Assembly (NCBI GenBank): GCA_046094385.1
Contig: JBJTHJ010000027.1
Location: 1 to 64,000 of the forward strand
Reading direction: 5' to 3'
Length of the DNA: 64,000 nt
Source: ZLKRG08 sp046094385
Lineage (GTDB): Bacteria; Actinomycetota; Actinomycetes; Nanopelagicales; Nanopelagicaceae
Part shown: piece by piece, positions 52,358 to 60,539 of the stretch
Numbering within the stretch: the first letter of the stretch is position 1
How the letters are laid out: every line of letters begins with the position of its first letter
Made by a program: the position numbers and the translations under genes
Notes under the pieces: generated by a model
What the model was told of the DNA's origin: nothing
Databases searched by the model: none
The model's input: only the letters and a program-made list of their open reading frames with translations

Positions 52358-53320
52358 TTATAGCGCTACGCGCTGGCCCATTCGACAGGCGCAGATCGTG
52401 ATTATCGCGCTCTCCAATGCATAGATCGGGTCGCTTGCACCACCTTTTACCTCTGCATCACATTTTGCAATCGCCGCGACTGCACTAGCTAAGGTCGCAG
52501 CGCTCCAGCCACTTAATTGTCGACGCGCCTTATCAATCTGCCATGGCGCCATCCCAAGTTCCCCTGCCAATTCGAAGGATCTCTGTCCACGATTTACTCC
52601 TGAAACCTTAGCAATTCCTCGCAAAGAGGATGCGATCGCGCTAGTGATCATCACTGGATCTGTCCCAGTCGTGATCGCATGTCGCAAGGTAATGAGACTT
52701 TGAGCCACATCACCTTCCATAACTCGATCTGCAACATCAAATCCCGTAGTTTCAATACGACCCTGGTGATAGCGATCAACATCTTCGATATCAATGATGC
52801 CGGCTGGGGTATCCATTGCCAATTGGGAGATTGCAGCGCTTAATTCGCGTAAATCGTTACCGGCTGCATTTACCAATGCATTGATCGCCGCAGGCGATAC
52901 CTTTCTACCTAAATCTAAAAATAGATTCCGGACAAATTCTTCCTTCTCGGATTCTTTCTTTAGCGGCTCACATGAGATCAATTCAGGTTTTGCTTTTTTG
53001 ATGCTCTCTAATAACGCCTTTCCTTTGACGCCACCTTTATGAACCAAAATCAAGGTAAGGGTAGGGTCGATATTCTCTAGGTATCTAGTGATTTCAATTT
53101 TGGCATCCTCATCCAAGTCCTGAAGGTCACGGATAATCAGACCACGCCGTTCAGAGAATAAAGAAGGCGACAGCGCATCTGAGATTTCTCCGACTGAGAT
53201 TTCGCTGCCAAATAAGGTGGTCAACTCAGCGCTTTCATCTTTTAATTGCGCGATCAATTTAGAGAGCGCTCGATCTGCCAGAGCACTTTCAGCTCCAAGT
53301 ATCAGATAGATATCCTTCAA
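52358..53320 (-). CDS. holA: DNA polymerase III delta subunit HolA
   Basis: Clamp-loader subunit that opens the beta clamp. From TTG 53320 (KDIYLILGAES opening) it is 320 residues; GGAGG lies 5 nt upstream, and the TTG overlaps the comEC stop as TTGA, so I prefer it to the TTG at 53332. Sequence conservation is low in this family, but DNA_pol3_delta features and the comEC-holA-rpsT order agree. Confidence 0.92.
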   Translation of the reverse strand: MKDIYLILGAESALADRALSKLIAQLKDESAELTTLFGSEISVGEISDALSPSLFSERRGLIIRDLQDLDEDAKIEITRYLENIDPTLTLILVHKGGVKGKALLESIKKAKPELISCEPLKKESEKEEFVRNLFLDLGRKVSPAAINALVNAAGNDLRELSAAISQLAMDTPAGIIDIEDVDRYHQGRIETTGFDVADRVMEGDVAQSLITLRHAITTGTDPVMITSAIASSLRGIAKVSGVNRGQRSFELAGELGMAPWQIDKARRQLSGWSAATLASAVAAIAKCDAEVKGGASDPIYALESAIITICACRMGQRVAL

Positions 53321-55386
53321 GCTATCCTCCAAAGGACTGGTAACCCCAATACGCCGACCTTACTAGATGAGATGCTCAACTTCTTAGGGTCGATGGCAAT
53401 CGACCCTAATTGGTCGGTACGCAAAACCTTTCTAAATAAGCTCAAAGTAGTCGCCGCTGGATGACCGTAGCTATTTCCTCTACCGACGCTAATAATGGCG
53501 AAATCAGGATCAGCACTTAAATTGAACTTTGGATCTTGCAACTTTGAACCATGGTGCGCGACTTTCAAGAATTTCACCTTTCCAACCGGAATCTGTTGCT
53601 GTGCATCTGGTTCTAGATCTCCCGTAGTCAATAAGGTGTAATCCGGAGCCGTGATCAATGCCACGATACTTAAATTGTTGATCTCGCTTGATTCTCCGGA
53701 GACTGCGAAGTTCTCATTCAATGCGCTCATTGATCCGTTGGATTGGTCTTGAAAGTTGCGCTCTGGCCAGAGGATCTCAATCTTTAGCTCTCCTACATTG
53801 AAAATTTGACCGCGCATCGCGCTAGTTAGTATCTGTCCGACCTTTCTCTTTCTGGTTGCACCTAGCACGCCACCCACATGGTCCTTATGGGCATGAGTCA
53901 GTATCAATAGCGGAATCTCGATTATTCCCAGATCTTTAAGACATGCATCGATCAACTCCGGCTCCGGGCCAACATCTATAACGACAGCACTTCTGGAATT
54001 GACTTTGGAATTGACTTTTAGCACCAGAGCATCGCCTTGTCCCACATCGCAATTGACGATCTGCCAATCGTTATTTGGCCATCGTTGCAGGAAAGTGGAG
54101 ATTAATATGATGGCCAAGAGCAACCACCACCATCTACGCAAAATCCAAAATAAAAGCCCAATCAGAAGTAGTAACAGTCCACTTCTTAATTGGATGACTG
54201 CCGGTTCTGCTGCCAGATAGGCAATTTTGGTAATTAGATTTGCTGGAATTTTTGCGATGGAGATCAATAATGGTGCAATTGGCGGAAGTAGCGCTGCGAT
54301 AAAACCTAAAATCGTGATCGGTGCTACCAATGGTGCTGCCAGAATGTTCGCCAAAATTGCAGTCATAGATAGATAACCACTTAAATAGACGATCACTGGA
54401 GCGCACAGCACACTAGCTGCAATCGGCTCTGAAATTATCTTGGGAGCCCTGATCTTTGGGGCTATCAGCAAGAGTCCAGTAGTAGCAAGCACTGAGAGCG
54501 CAAAGCCCGGATCTCTGGCTTGCCATGGATCTGCAATCACCACTATCGCAATTGCAAAGCCAAGAGCAGGTAGCGAATCACTTCGTTCTCTATGCATTTT
54601 GGCAAAGATGACTACTGCCGCCATCGCTGCCGCACGTAGAACTGATGGTGAAGGCCGCACTAATCCAATGAAGAGCAGTAGGACCAGGAAAGTTACTAAG
54701 AGTCTAAGCCTTGGATTTTTAATTAGGAATTGCATCAACCAGAGGACAAACGCGCTAACTATTGCGAAGTTTGCTCCACTAACTGCGGTCAAATGAGTTA
54801 ACCCAGCTCTGCGCATGGCATTTGTGAATTGGGGTGATTGCATCGAGGTATCCCCAAGTACCATTCCCGGAATCAATGGCGCATCTTTAGCTGCGCTTCT
54901 AAGGCCTGATCTGATATCACCAAAGAGAATTTGTAATGGGTTTGGATCTGCTATCACTTCAAATCTCTGCCAAGTCAAAAACAGCGCAGCCACCCTTGGC
55001 TCTTTACAAAGAATTAATTTCCCCCTAGCAAAAAGCTTTTGACTTGGCAGGAGCTCGGTTGCCGGTCCAATCACACGAATCGGAACCCCTTTGGCTTTAG
55101 CGATGAAACTGATGCGATCGCCTTTTATCACCTTGGGATCATTTATCACCTCTATTTGCAATCGAATTTGTGAACGGCTACTTGCTAATTCTCTGATCTC
55201 GCTATTTTCAAGGGAAACTTGGCGAAAGCTCATGACGATAGCGCCGATTAATATCGCTATAAGTAATACCGCCACCTTGCTACTGCTGATAATTGGCTTA
55301 TCGATCCTGATGGATAGCGCTCTAATTAAAAGTAGCAAAATTGCGATTAGCGAGATCCGCCATGGTGAGATCTGGCTCTGAAGCAA
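53317..55386 (-). CDS. comEC: DNA internalisation protein ComEC/Rec2
   Basis: Membrane channel for DNA uptake in natural transformation. 689 residues from TTG 55386: N-terminal membrane and OB region, the Competence domain (TAVSGANFAIVSA, several transmembrane helices) and a C-terminal metallo-beta-lactamase-like domain with LTHAHKDHVGG. In-frame codons upstream to 55443 read like real ComEC sequence (LDYRLAVIGGAIWLG), yet contain no ATG, GTG or TTG, so the true start is uncertain. Overlaps holA by 4 nt. Confidence 0.93.
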   Translation of the reverse strand: MLQSQISPWRISLIAILLLLIRALSIRIDKPIISSSKVAVLLIAILIGAIVMSFRQVSLENSEIRELASSRSQIRLQIEVINDPKVIKGDRISFIAKAKGVPIRVIGPATELLPSQKLFARGKLILCKEPRVAALFLTWQRFEVIADPNPLQILFGDIRSGLRSAAKDAPLIPGMVLGDTSMQSPQFTNAMRRAGLTHLTAVSGANFAIVSAFVLWLMQFLIKNPRLRLLVTFLVLLLFIGLVRPSPSVLRAAAMAAVVIFAKMHRERSDSLPALGFAIAIVVIADPWQARDPGFALSVLATTGLLLIAPKIRAPKIISEPIAASVLCAPVIVYLSGYLSMTAILANILAAPLVAPITILGFIAALLPPIAPLLISIAKIPANLITKIAYLAAEPAVIQLRSGLLLLLIGLLFWILRRWWWLLLAIILISTFLQRWPNNDWQIVNCDVGQGDALVLKVNSKVNSRSAVVIDVGPEPELIDACLKDLGIIEIPLLILTHAHKDHVGGVLGATRKRKVGQILTSAMRGQIFNVGELKIEILWPERNFQDQSNGSMSALNENFAVSGESSEINNLSIVALITAPDYTLLTTGDLEPDAQQQIPVGKVKFLKVAHHGSKLQDPKFNLSADPDFAIISVGRGNSYGHPAATTLSLFRKVLRTDQLGSIAIDPKKLSISSSKVGVLGLPVLWRIA

Positions 55387-55430
55387 TGCTCCGAGCCAGA
55401 TCGCTCCCCCAATTACTGCAAGCCGATAAT

Positions 55431-56063
55431 CTAAACGCGAATCAATTCGCGAAATTTCGCTAATTTGGAACTTCCGATTCCTGGCACTTTGCTCAAGTCA
55501 TCAATCGATAGAAATGAGCCATTTGCACTTCGAAATTGCACGATTCGGGTGGCAAGTACCGGTCCGATTCCGGGTAGCGCTTCCAGCTCTTTGGCGGTGG
55601 CGCGATTGATATTGATGATCCTAGGGCTATTTAACTTGCCCTTAGCGCTACTGCTATTTCCACCTCTATAGCTACTTCTATAACTTGAATTGGTTGATTC
55701 TGCTTTGGATTCGATGTAAATCTGTTCGCCATCTTTTATCAAGCGAGCTAGATTGATCAAGGATAGATCTGCTTTTTTGGTTACACCACCGGCTGCTTTC
55801 ACAGCATCGATGACTCGAGCATTTGCAGCGAGTTCGTAGACCCCTGGATGAACGACTTCGCCAGTCACATCTATGATCAACATTGCAGGTTTCATGATCA
55901 CAGGGGTCTCATCAGTTGCCTCTGCTTGATTTGGTTTGAAGATATAGAAGGCGCTGATCGCGACTGCAATTACCGCTGTTACCGCAAGAGCTTTTCTCTG
56001 GCTGGCCGTAAAGTTAACTTCACGCCACCATAATTTCAAAGAGTCTAAAGGTTTAGTTTGCAT
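55431..56063 (-). CDS. comEA: Competence DNA-binding protein ComEA
   Basis: 210 residues from ATG 56063. A transmembrane helix near 25-45, an SLBB-like domain (VIDVTGEVVHPGVYEL) and two C-terminal helix-hairpin-helix motifs (INRATAKELEALPGIGPVLATRIV). Binds incoming DNA at the cell surface for ComEC. An in-frame TTG at 56069 is possible but lies in the palindrome. TATCAA 6 nt before the ATG suggests a leaderless transcript. Confidence 0.92.
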   Translation of the reverse strand: MQTKPLDSLKLWWREVNFTASQRKALAVTAVIAVAISAFYIFKPNQAEATDETPVIMKPAMLIIDVTGEVVHPGVYELAANARVIDAVKAAGGVTKKADLSLINLARLIKDGEQIYIESKAESTNSSYRSSYRGGNSSSAKGKLNSPRIININRATAKELEALPGIGPVLATRIVQFRSANGSFLSIDDLSKVPGIGSSKLAKFRELIRV

Positions 56064-56064
56064 G

Positions 56065-56084
56065 GCCAATTGATATCAATTGGC
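56065..56084. promoter_or_regulatory. Perfect 20-bp palindrome at comEA start
   Basis: GCCAATTGATATCAATTGGC, its own reverse complement, ends one base before the comEA ATG (56063). Its centre overlaps a leftward -10-like TATCAA (56070-56075) at leaderless distance. No T run follows, so it is not a leuS terminator. Best reading: operator for the comEA-comEC-holA operon. Confidence 0.7.
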
Positions 56085-56106
56085 GAGCGTGATTGGTGAT
56101 TAAAGT

Positions 56107-58581
56107 TTAATTATTGGGGATAACGATATTTACCAGTTTTGGAGCTTTGGTAATGATTTTTATTGGCTGTACCCCATTTAGCGCTGCGATAATCGCAGTG
56201 TTTGCCAAAGCTTTCGCCTCTAGATCAGGATCTGAGATCTCGGGATCTACTTCGATTCGTTCCTTAATCTTGCCGTTGACTTGTAATACCGCAGTTACAT
56301 TATCTGCAACTAAAAGTGAAGCATCCACAGTTGGCCATCCAGCTAATGCCACAGAAGGTTTATGTCCTAAGCGCTCCCACATCTCCTCTGCTGTAAATGG
56401 TGCAATCAAAGAGAGCATGATTGCTATCGACTCTGCAGCTTCTCGAACCGCTGGATCTGCCGCGCCACATCCAGAATCGATCGCCTTTCGAGTTGCATTT
56501 ACAAGCTCCATGATTCGAGCGACCGCAACGTTAAATCTAAAGGATTCCACCGCAAAGGCGGCATCGTGTAGCGCTTTATGGGTAGCTTTCCGTAATTCGA
56601 GATTGCCCGTGGTGAAGTCAACTCCAGGTTTGCTAGTTACATCTCCGGATAAACGCCAAGCACGAGATAGAAACTTAACTGACCCCGAAGGCGAAACTTC
56701 CGCCCAATCAACATCATCTTCTGGAGGGCCGGCAAAGACCATCGTCAACCTGATGGCATCGACGCCATGGTTTTGCAACTCATCAGATAACCGAACTAAG
56801 TTGCCGCGACTCTTGGACATCGCAGAGCCATCCATGATGACCATTCCTTGATTAAGTAACCTTGTAAATGGCTCGTTGAATTTAACCATTCCCATGTCAA
56901 ATAAGACTTTGGTGAAGAAGCGGCTATAAAGAAGGTGCAAAATTGCGTGGGTTACTCCACCGACATATTGGTCAACTGGTAACCACTCCTCGATCTTCTT
57001 TGGATCAAATGGCGCTGCGGTATTAGTTGGATCTGCGTATCGCAGGTAGTACCAAGATGAGTCCACAAAGGTATCCATGGTGTCGGCATCTCGTGTTGCA
57101 GCTTGGCCACACTTTGGGCAAGGAACATTTACCCAATCCGCTGCCGCGCCAAGCGGTGAACTGCCCTTTGGCTTCAAATCCAATCCAGCTGCAGCCGGCA
57201 AGGTAACTGGGAGTTGATCAATTGCAACTGGGACCTCACCACACTTTGGGCAATGAACGATTGGAATTGGGGTACCCCAGTAACGTTGACGAGAGATCAA
57301 CCAGTCACGTAACCGATAATTATTTGCCGACTTACCCAATTTCTTGGATTCTAAGATCGAGATAATTTTCTCAATTGCATCAGCTTTATTTAGACCTGTG
57401 ATCTCACCAGAATTAACCAATATTCCATCGCCAATAGTGGCAATACCAGATTCATTTGGATCTGGCTCTGCGGTATCAACAACTACGCGCACCGGTAAGT
57501 TCATAGCTTTAGCAAAATCTAGATCTCTTTGATCATGAGCTGGAACGGCCATGATTGCACCGGTTCCATAATCAGCGAGTACATAATCTGAAGCCCAAAT
57601 AGGCAGACGCTCTCCATTTACTGGATTGATGGCATACCGTTGCAGAAATACCCCAGTTTTCGGGCGATCGGTAGCCAAACGTTCGATATCAGAGGCTGCC
57701 TTAACCTCTTCTAGATACTTTTCAAAGCCACCTTTTGCTGGCGAATTTGCAGCCAGCTCCATTGCTAATTCGCTATCAACTGCCACCACCATGAATGTTG
57801 CACCAAACAAGGTATCTGGTCTGGTGGTGTAAATATTGATTGGTTCTGCTCGATCTTCGATCTGGAAAGTCACATTGGCACCGGTTGAGCGACCAATCCA
57901 ATTGCGCTGCATGGTCAAGACTTTCTCTGGCCATTTGCCTTCAAGTTGTGCCATGTCATCCAATAACCGATCAGCATAATCGGTGATTTTGAAATACCAC
58001 TGAGTCAATTTCTTCTTAGTAACAGCGGTATCGCATCTTTCGCATAAGCCTGCCACGACTTGCTCGTTTGCCAATACCGTCTGGCAATCAGGACACCAAT
58101 TAACTGCGGAGGCTTTTCGATAGGCCAAACCGCGTTCGTACATCTTCAAAAAGAGCCATTGATTCCACTTGTAATACTCAGGATCACAGGTGTTAAAGAC
58201 TCGATCCCAATCGAAGGAGCATGCATATCGGCGCATCGATGCCTTTTGGACTGCGATATTTTCATAGGTCCAACCAGCTGGATCTACCCCGCGCTTAATG
58301 GCAGCGTTCTCGGCTGGCAATCCAAATGCATCCCAACCGATCGGGTGCATGACATTAAAACCACGTTGCGCCCAATAACGCGCAATCACATCGCCAAGTG
58401 CATATGCCTCTGCATGGCCCATATGTAGATCACCCGATGGATATGGGAACATATCCAAGACATATTTCTTCGGGCGAGAATCATCACTTCGACCCGAACG
58501 AAATGGTGCGATTTGATCCCAGATCGGAAGCCACTTCTCTTGAACATAAGCGAAGTCATACGCTTGATGTTCGCTACTCAT
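56107..58581 (-). CDS. leuS: Leucyl-tRNA synthetase
   Basis: 824 residues, class Ia synthetase: YPSGDLHMGHAEAY (HIGH form HMGH), the CP1 editing domain (TTRPDTLFGATFM), zinc-like cysteine pairs CPDC and CPKC, and AMSKSRGN (KMSKS form). Full bacterial length. ATG behind AAGGAG. Upstream leader holds a 14-bp tandem duplication; tRNA-Ala precedes it. Confidence 0.97.
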   Translation of the reverse strand: MSSEHQAYDFAYVQEKWLPIWDQIAPFRSGRSDDSRPKKYVLDMFPYPSGDLHMGHAEAYALGDVIARYWAQRGFNVMHPIGWDAFGLPAENAAIKRGVDPAGWTYENIAVQKASMRRYACSFDWDRVFNTCDPEYYKWNQWLFLKMYERGLAYRKASAVNWCPDCQTVLANEQVVAGLCERCDTAVTKKKLTQWYFKITDYADRLLDDMAQLEGKWPEKVLTMQRNWIGRSTGANVTFQIEDRAEPINIYTTRPDTLFGATFMVVAVDSELAMELAANSPAKGGFEKYLEEVKAASDIERLATDRPKTGVFLQRYAINPVNGERLPIWASDYVLADYGTGAIMAVPAHDQRDLDFAKAMNLPVRVVVDTAEPDPNESGIATIGDGILVNSGEITGLNKADAIEKIISILESKKLGKSANNYRLRDWLISRQRYWGTPIPIVHCPKCGEVPVAIDQLPVTLPAAAGLDLKPKGSSPLGAAADWVNVPCPKCGQAATRDADTMDTFVDSSWYYLRYADPTNTAAPFDPKKIEEWLPVDQYVGGVTHAILHLLYSRFFTKVLFDMGMVKFNEPFTRLLNQGMVIMDGSAMSKSRGNLVRLSDELQNHGVDAIRLTMVFAGPPEDDVDWAEVSPSGSVKFLSRAWRLSGDVTSKPGVDFTTGNLELRKATHKALHDAAFAVESFRFNVAVARIMELVNATRKAIDSGCGAADPAVREAAESIAIMLSLIAPFTAEEMWERLGHKPSVALAGWPTVDASLLVADNVTAVLQVNGKIKERIEVDPEISDPDLEAKALANTAIIAALNGVQPIKIITKAPKLVNIVIPNN

Positions 58582-58621
58582 GGCTCTCCTTATTCTTAAT
58601 TATTTTATTATTTATTTTTTA

Positions 58622-58649
58622 ACTTCTTTGATTTTACTTCTTTGATTTT
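58622..58649. repeat. 14-bp tandem duplication upstream of leuS
   Basis: ACTTCTTTGATTTT at 58622-58635 is repeated at once at 58636-58649. Read leftward each unit carries a GTAAAAT element resembling a -10, so the leuS promoter core may be duplicated. The 93-bp gap is very AT-rich and shows no T-box. Confidence 0.85.
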
Positions 58650-58674
58650 ACACTGAACGCTAAAAACGAAGTTG

Positions 58675-58747
58675 TGGACCTGAGGGGACTTGAACCCCTG
58701 ACCCCTTGCATGCCATGCAAGTGCGCTACCAGCTGCGCCACAGGCCC
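58675..58747 (-). tRNA. tRNA-Ala (GGC)
   Basis: 73 nt. Acceptor GGGCCTG pairs with CAGGTCC (G3-U70, the alanine identity pair), D arm GCGCAGCTGGTAGCGC, anticodon stem-loop CTTGC-ATGGCAT-GCAAG giving GGC, T loop TTCAAGT, discriminator A. CCA not encoded. Confidence 0.96.
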
Positions 58748-58761
58748 TAACAATTAGTTAT

Positions 58762-58767
58762 TGTATA
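58762..58767 (-). promoter_or_regulatory. Putative -10 of tRNA-Ala
   Basis: TATACA read leftward, 14 nt before the tRNA 5' end, so transcription would start about 8 nt ahead of it. Confidence 0.45.
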
Positions 58768-58779
58768 AGAATTAAATAA

Positions 58780-58796
58780 CTCTCCCAAAAGGAGAG
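58780..58796 (-). terminator. Weak terminator after phosphoglycerate mutase-like gene
   Basis: CTCTCC (58780-58785) and GGAGAG (58791-58796) form a 6-bp stem just after the stop at 58799, followed leftward by TTATTT, a poor T tract. Confidence 0.5.
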
Positions 58797-58798
58797 AT

Positions 58799-59467
58799 TC
58801 ACTCGTTTTCGCCACCTGATTCTTCGCCAAAGATAGGTTCGGGAAGCGATCCAGAATTATGTTCTACCAACGTCCACCCTTTTGGAGTTGAAGAGAGTAT
58901 CGACCAAGCCGCATTCGATAATCCACCAATCGAACCCCAAGTTGTCATTGGCAGATTGAGCATTGATCCGATGATACAGCGCGCAGTGCCTCCGTGTGTT
59001 GCCACAATCAAAGTGTGATTGCTCTTTCCTGCTAGCTCTTCATAAATGGCGGCAGTAGCACGCGCAGCAACATCGCTACGACGTTCTCCGACATCACCTG
59101 CAGGATTGTCATCGCCATCTATCCATCGGATGAAATTCTCGATATCGGTTTCACGGATGGCATCACCGGTCTTGCCCTCCCAATTTCCACCATCTGTCTC
59201 TCGCAACCTAACATCTCTCTTGATCTCAAGTCCCACTAAATCCGCTAAGGCTTTGGCAGTTGTAAATGCGCGCGATAAATCGCTTGAGATGATCTGGGTT
59301 GGCGAAAATCCTGTTAGAAGTTTCCCAGCTCGGGCAACTTGAGCCAATCCCGTTGAATTGAGTGGAATATCCGTAGATCCTTGAAAGCGGTTGGCGATAT
59401 TCCAATCGGTCTGTCCATGGCGCCATAAAACCACCTTGTTATGTGGGTGCTTATGTAGATCGCTCAT
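58799..59467 (-). CDS. Histidine phosphatase (phosphoglycerate mutase-like)
   Basis: 222 residues from ATG 59467; opening VVLWRHGQTDWN holds the RHG catalytic histidine, and THGGTAR carries the second histidine. Acidic Glu/Gly-rich end. A TTG at 59509 would extend it into rsfS and is not supported. Overlap-range location after rsfS is conserved in actinobacteria, where such genes are called phosphoglycerate mutase; true activity may be a phosphatase. Confidence 0.9.
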   Translation of the reverse strand: MSDLHKHPHNKVVLWRHGQTDWNIANRFQGSTDIPLNSTGLAQVARAGKLLTGFSPTQIISSDLSRAFTTAKALADLVGLEIKRDVRLRETDGGNWEGKTGDAIRETDIENFIRWIDGDDNPAGDVGERRSDVAARATAAIYEELAGKSNHTLIVATHGGTARCIIGSMLNLPMTTWGSIGGLSNAAWSILSSTPKGWTLVEHNSGSLPEPIFGEESGGENE

Positions 59468-59469
59468 GA

Positions 59470-59832
59470 TTATCTCGCTTCGTTTACATGCAATGGGATT
59501 GTCGGACAATCATTCCATAATCGATCCAACATGTAATAGCGACGTAGATTCTCAGATTGGATATGGACCACTAAGTCTGAGTAATCAATCAAAATCCATT
59601 CTTCACCATTTTCACGTCGAACCGGCTTTTCATTTATGCCTTTTAGTTTCTCTTCGATCTCATCGGCAATCGCCTCTACTTGTCTAGGATTCTGTCCGGT
59701 GACGATTAAGAATGCTTCTGATAAGAGGCTCTGTTCGGATAAATCTATGGCCACAAGATCGGTGCCGAGCTTGTCTACGGCTGCTTGTGCTGCCACATCT
59801 AGCTCTTTACGTACCAAATCACTTACTGGCAT
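59470..59832 (-). CDS. rsfS: Ribosomal silencing factor RsfS
   Basis: Binds uL14 and blocks subunit joining under starvation. 120 residues from ATG 59832 (PVSDLVRKELDVAA), including VAIDLSEQSLLSEAFLIVTG and the WILIDYSDLVVHI core. GGAAG lies upstream; an earlier ORF start would add 22 residues antisense of family support. The ATG lies 14 nt inside the end of nadD. Confidence 0.94.
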   Translation of the reverse strand: MPVSDLVRKELDVAAQAAVDKLGTDLVAIDLSEQSLLSEAFLIVTGQNPRQVEAIADEIEEKLKGINEKPVRRENGEEWILIDYSDLVVHIQSENLRRYYMLDRLWNDCPTIPLHVNEAR

Positions 59833-60370
59833 ATAACTTCCGTTCCTGAATGAACTTTCTAACTGAGGGTGAGACTCCATGGACTGCCCGATCTGCACGA
59901 ATTTGAGTTGCCGAAATATCTAAAGCTCCGATATCCAAACCATCACTCTCGCCACCCGGACGATCGATTACGATGAAGCTAACCGACTCTTTCAATTCTG
60001 CTGCGCGATGCCAACTATCGATCTTCTCATATGCATCGCTACCGATGATCCAGAAGAACTCATCCTTTAGATTCTGGTCTTTGATCTGATTGATGGTATC
60101 TATTGCAAAACTTGGGCCTTCACGCAAAATCTCTAGGTCACTTACAGCCACTTGCCCTTTTATCGATTCTGGCAAATCTTCGATTGCCAATTGGCACATT
60201 CGAAATCGGGTAGCGCCATCTGCTGTAGGTGTACTCTGGCGAAGTTGTGGCGCACCAGCTGGCACCAAAATTATCTTCTCTACGACTTTGCGGGTTAAAA
60301 GTTCTACGACTACTCGCAGATGTCCATTATGTATAGGATCAAAGGTCCCGCCATAAATTCCGATTTTCAA
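59819..60370 (-). CDS. nadD: Nicotinate-nucleotide adenylyltransferase NadD
   Basis: NAD biosynthesis: nicotinate mononucleotide plus ATP to deamido-NAD. 183 residues with GIYGGTFDPIHNGHL (nucleotidyltransferase motif) and the second motif ISATQIRADRA. TTG start at 60370, weak ribosome-binding site. Upstream GGTAATTACC (60373-60382) is a perfect 10-bp palindrome that includes a -10-like GGTAAT. Confidence 0.94.
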   Translation of the reverse strand: MKIGIYGGTFDPIHNGHLRVVVELLTRKVVEKIILVPAGAPQLRQSTPTADGATRFRMCQLAIEDLPESIKGQVAVSDLEILREGPSFAIDTINQIKDQNLKDEFFWIIGSDAYEKIDSWHRAAELKESVSFIVIDRPGGESDGLDIGALDISATQIRADRAVHGVSPSVRKFIQERKLYASK

Positions 60371-60403
60371 TGGGTAATTACCAACTGGATAACTTTTTTG
60401 AAT

Positions 60404-60529
60404 TTATCGATCTAAACGAAGTACCAGATAGAGCAAGAAGCCCAAGATTGCAAATGAGACTACGCCGAATACCACTGGACTTTGGGGCAACTCTCTGGTG
60501 GCCTCTGATAAATGAAATAGCGTTGACAT
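60404..60529 (-). CDS. 41-residue single-pass membrane protein
   Basis: ATG 60529 to TAA 60404. Sequence: MSTLFHLSEATRELPQSP, then a hydrophobic stretch of about 20 residues (VVFGVVSFAILGFLLYLVLR) and a short charged end (LDR). Small proteins of the same layout, N-terminal acidic part and one helix, are what I recall next to nadD in several actinobacteria. A reading frame, start and place between ligA and nadD all fit. No Shine-Dalgarno; TAGACT 7 nt upstream could be a leaderless -10. Function unknown. Confidence 0.75.
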   Translation of the reverse strand: MSTLFHLSEATRELPQSPVVFGVVSFAILGFLLYLVLRLDR

Positions 60530-60539
60530 GCAGAGAAGT

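Noticed and set aside
58582..58674. T-box riboswitch before leuS
   Set aside because: Only 93 bp, AT-rich with tandem repeats; no stem I or T-box sequence.
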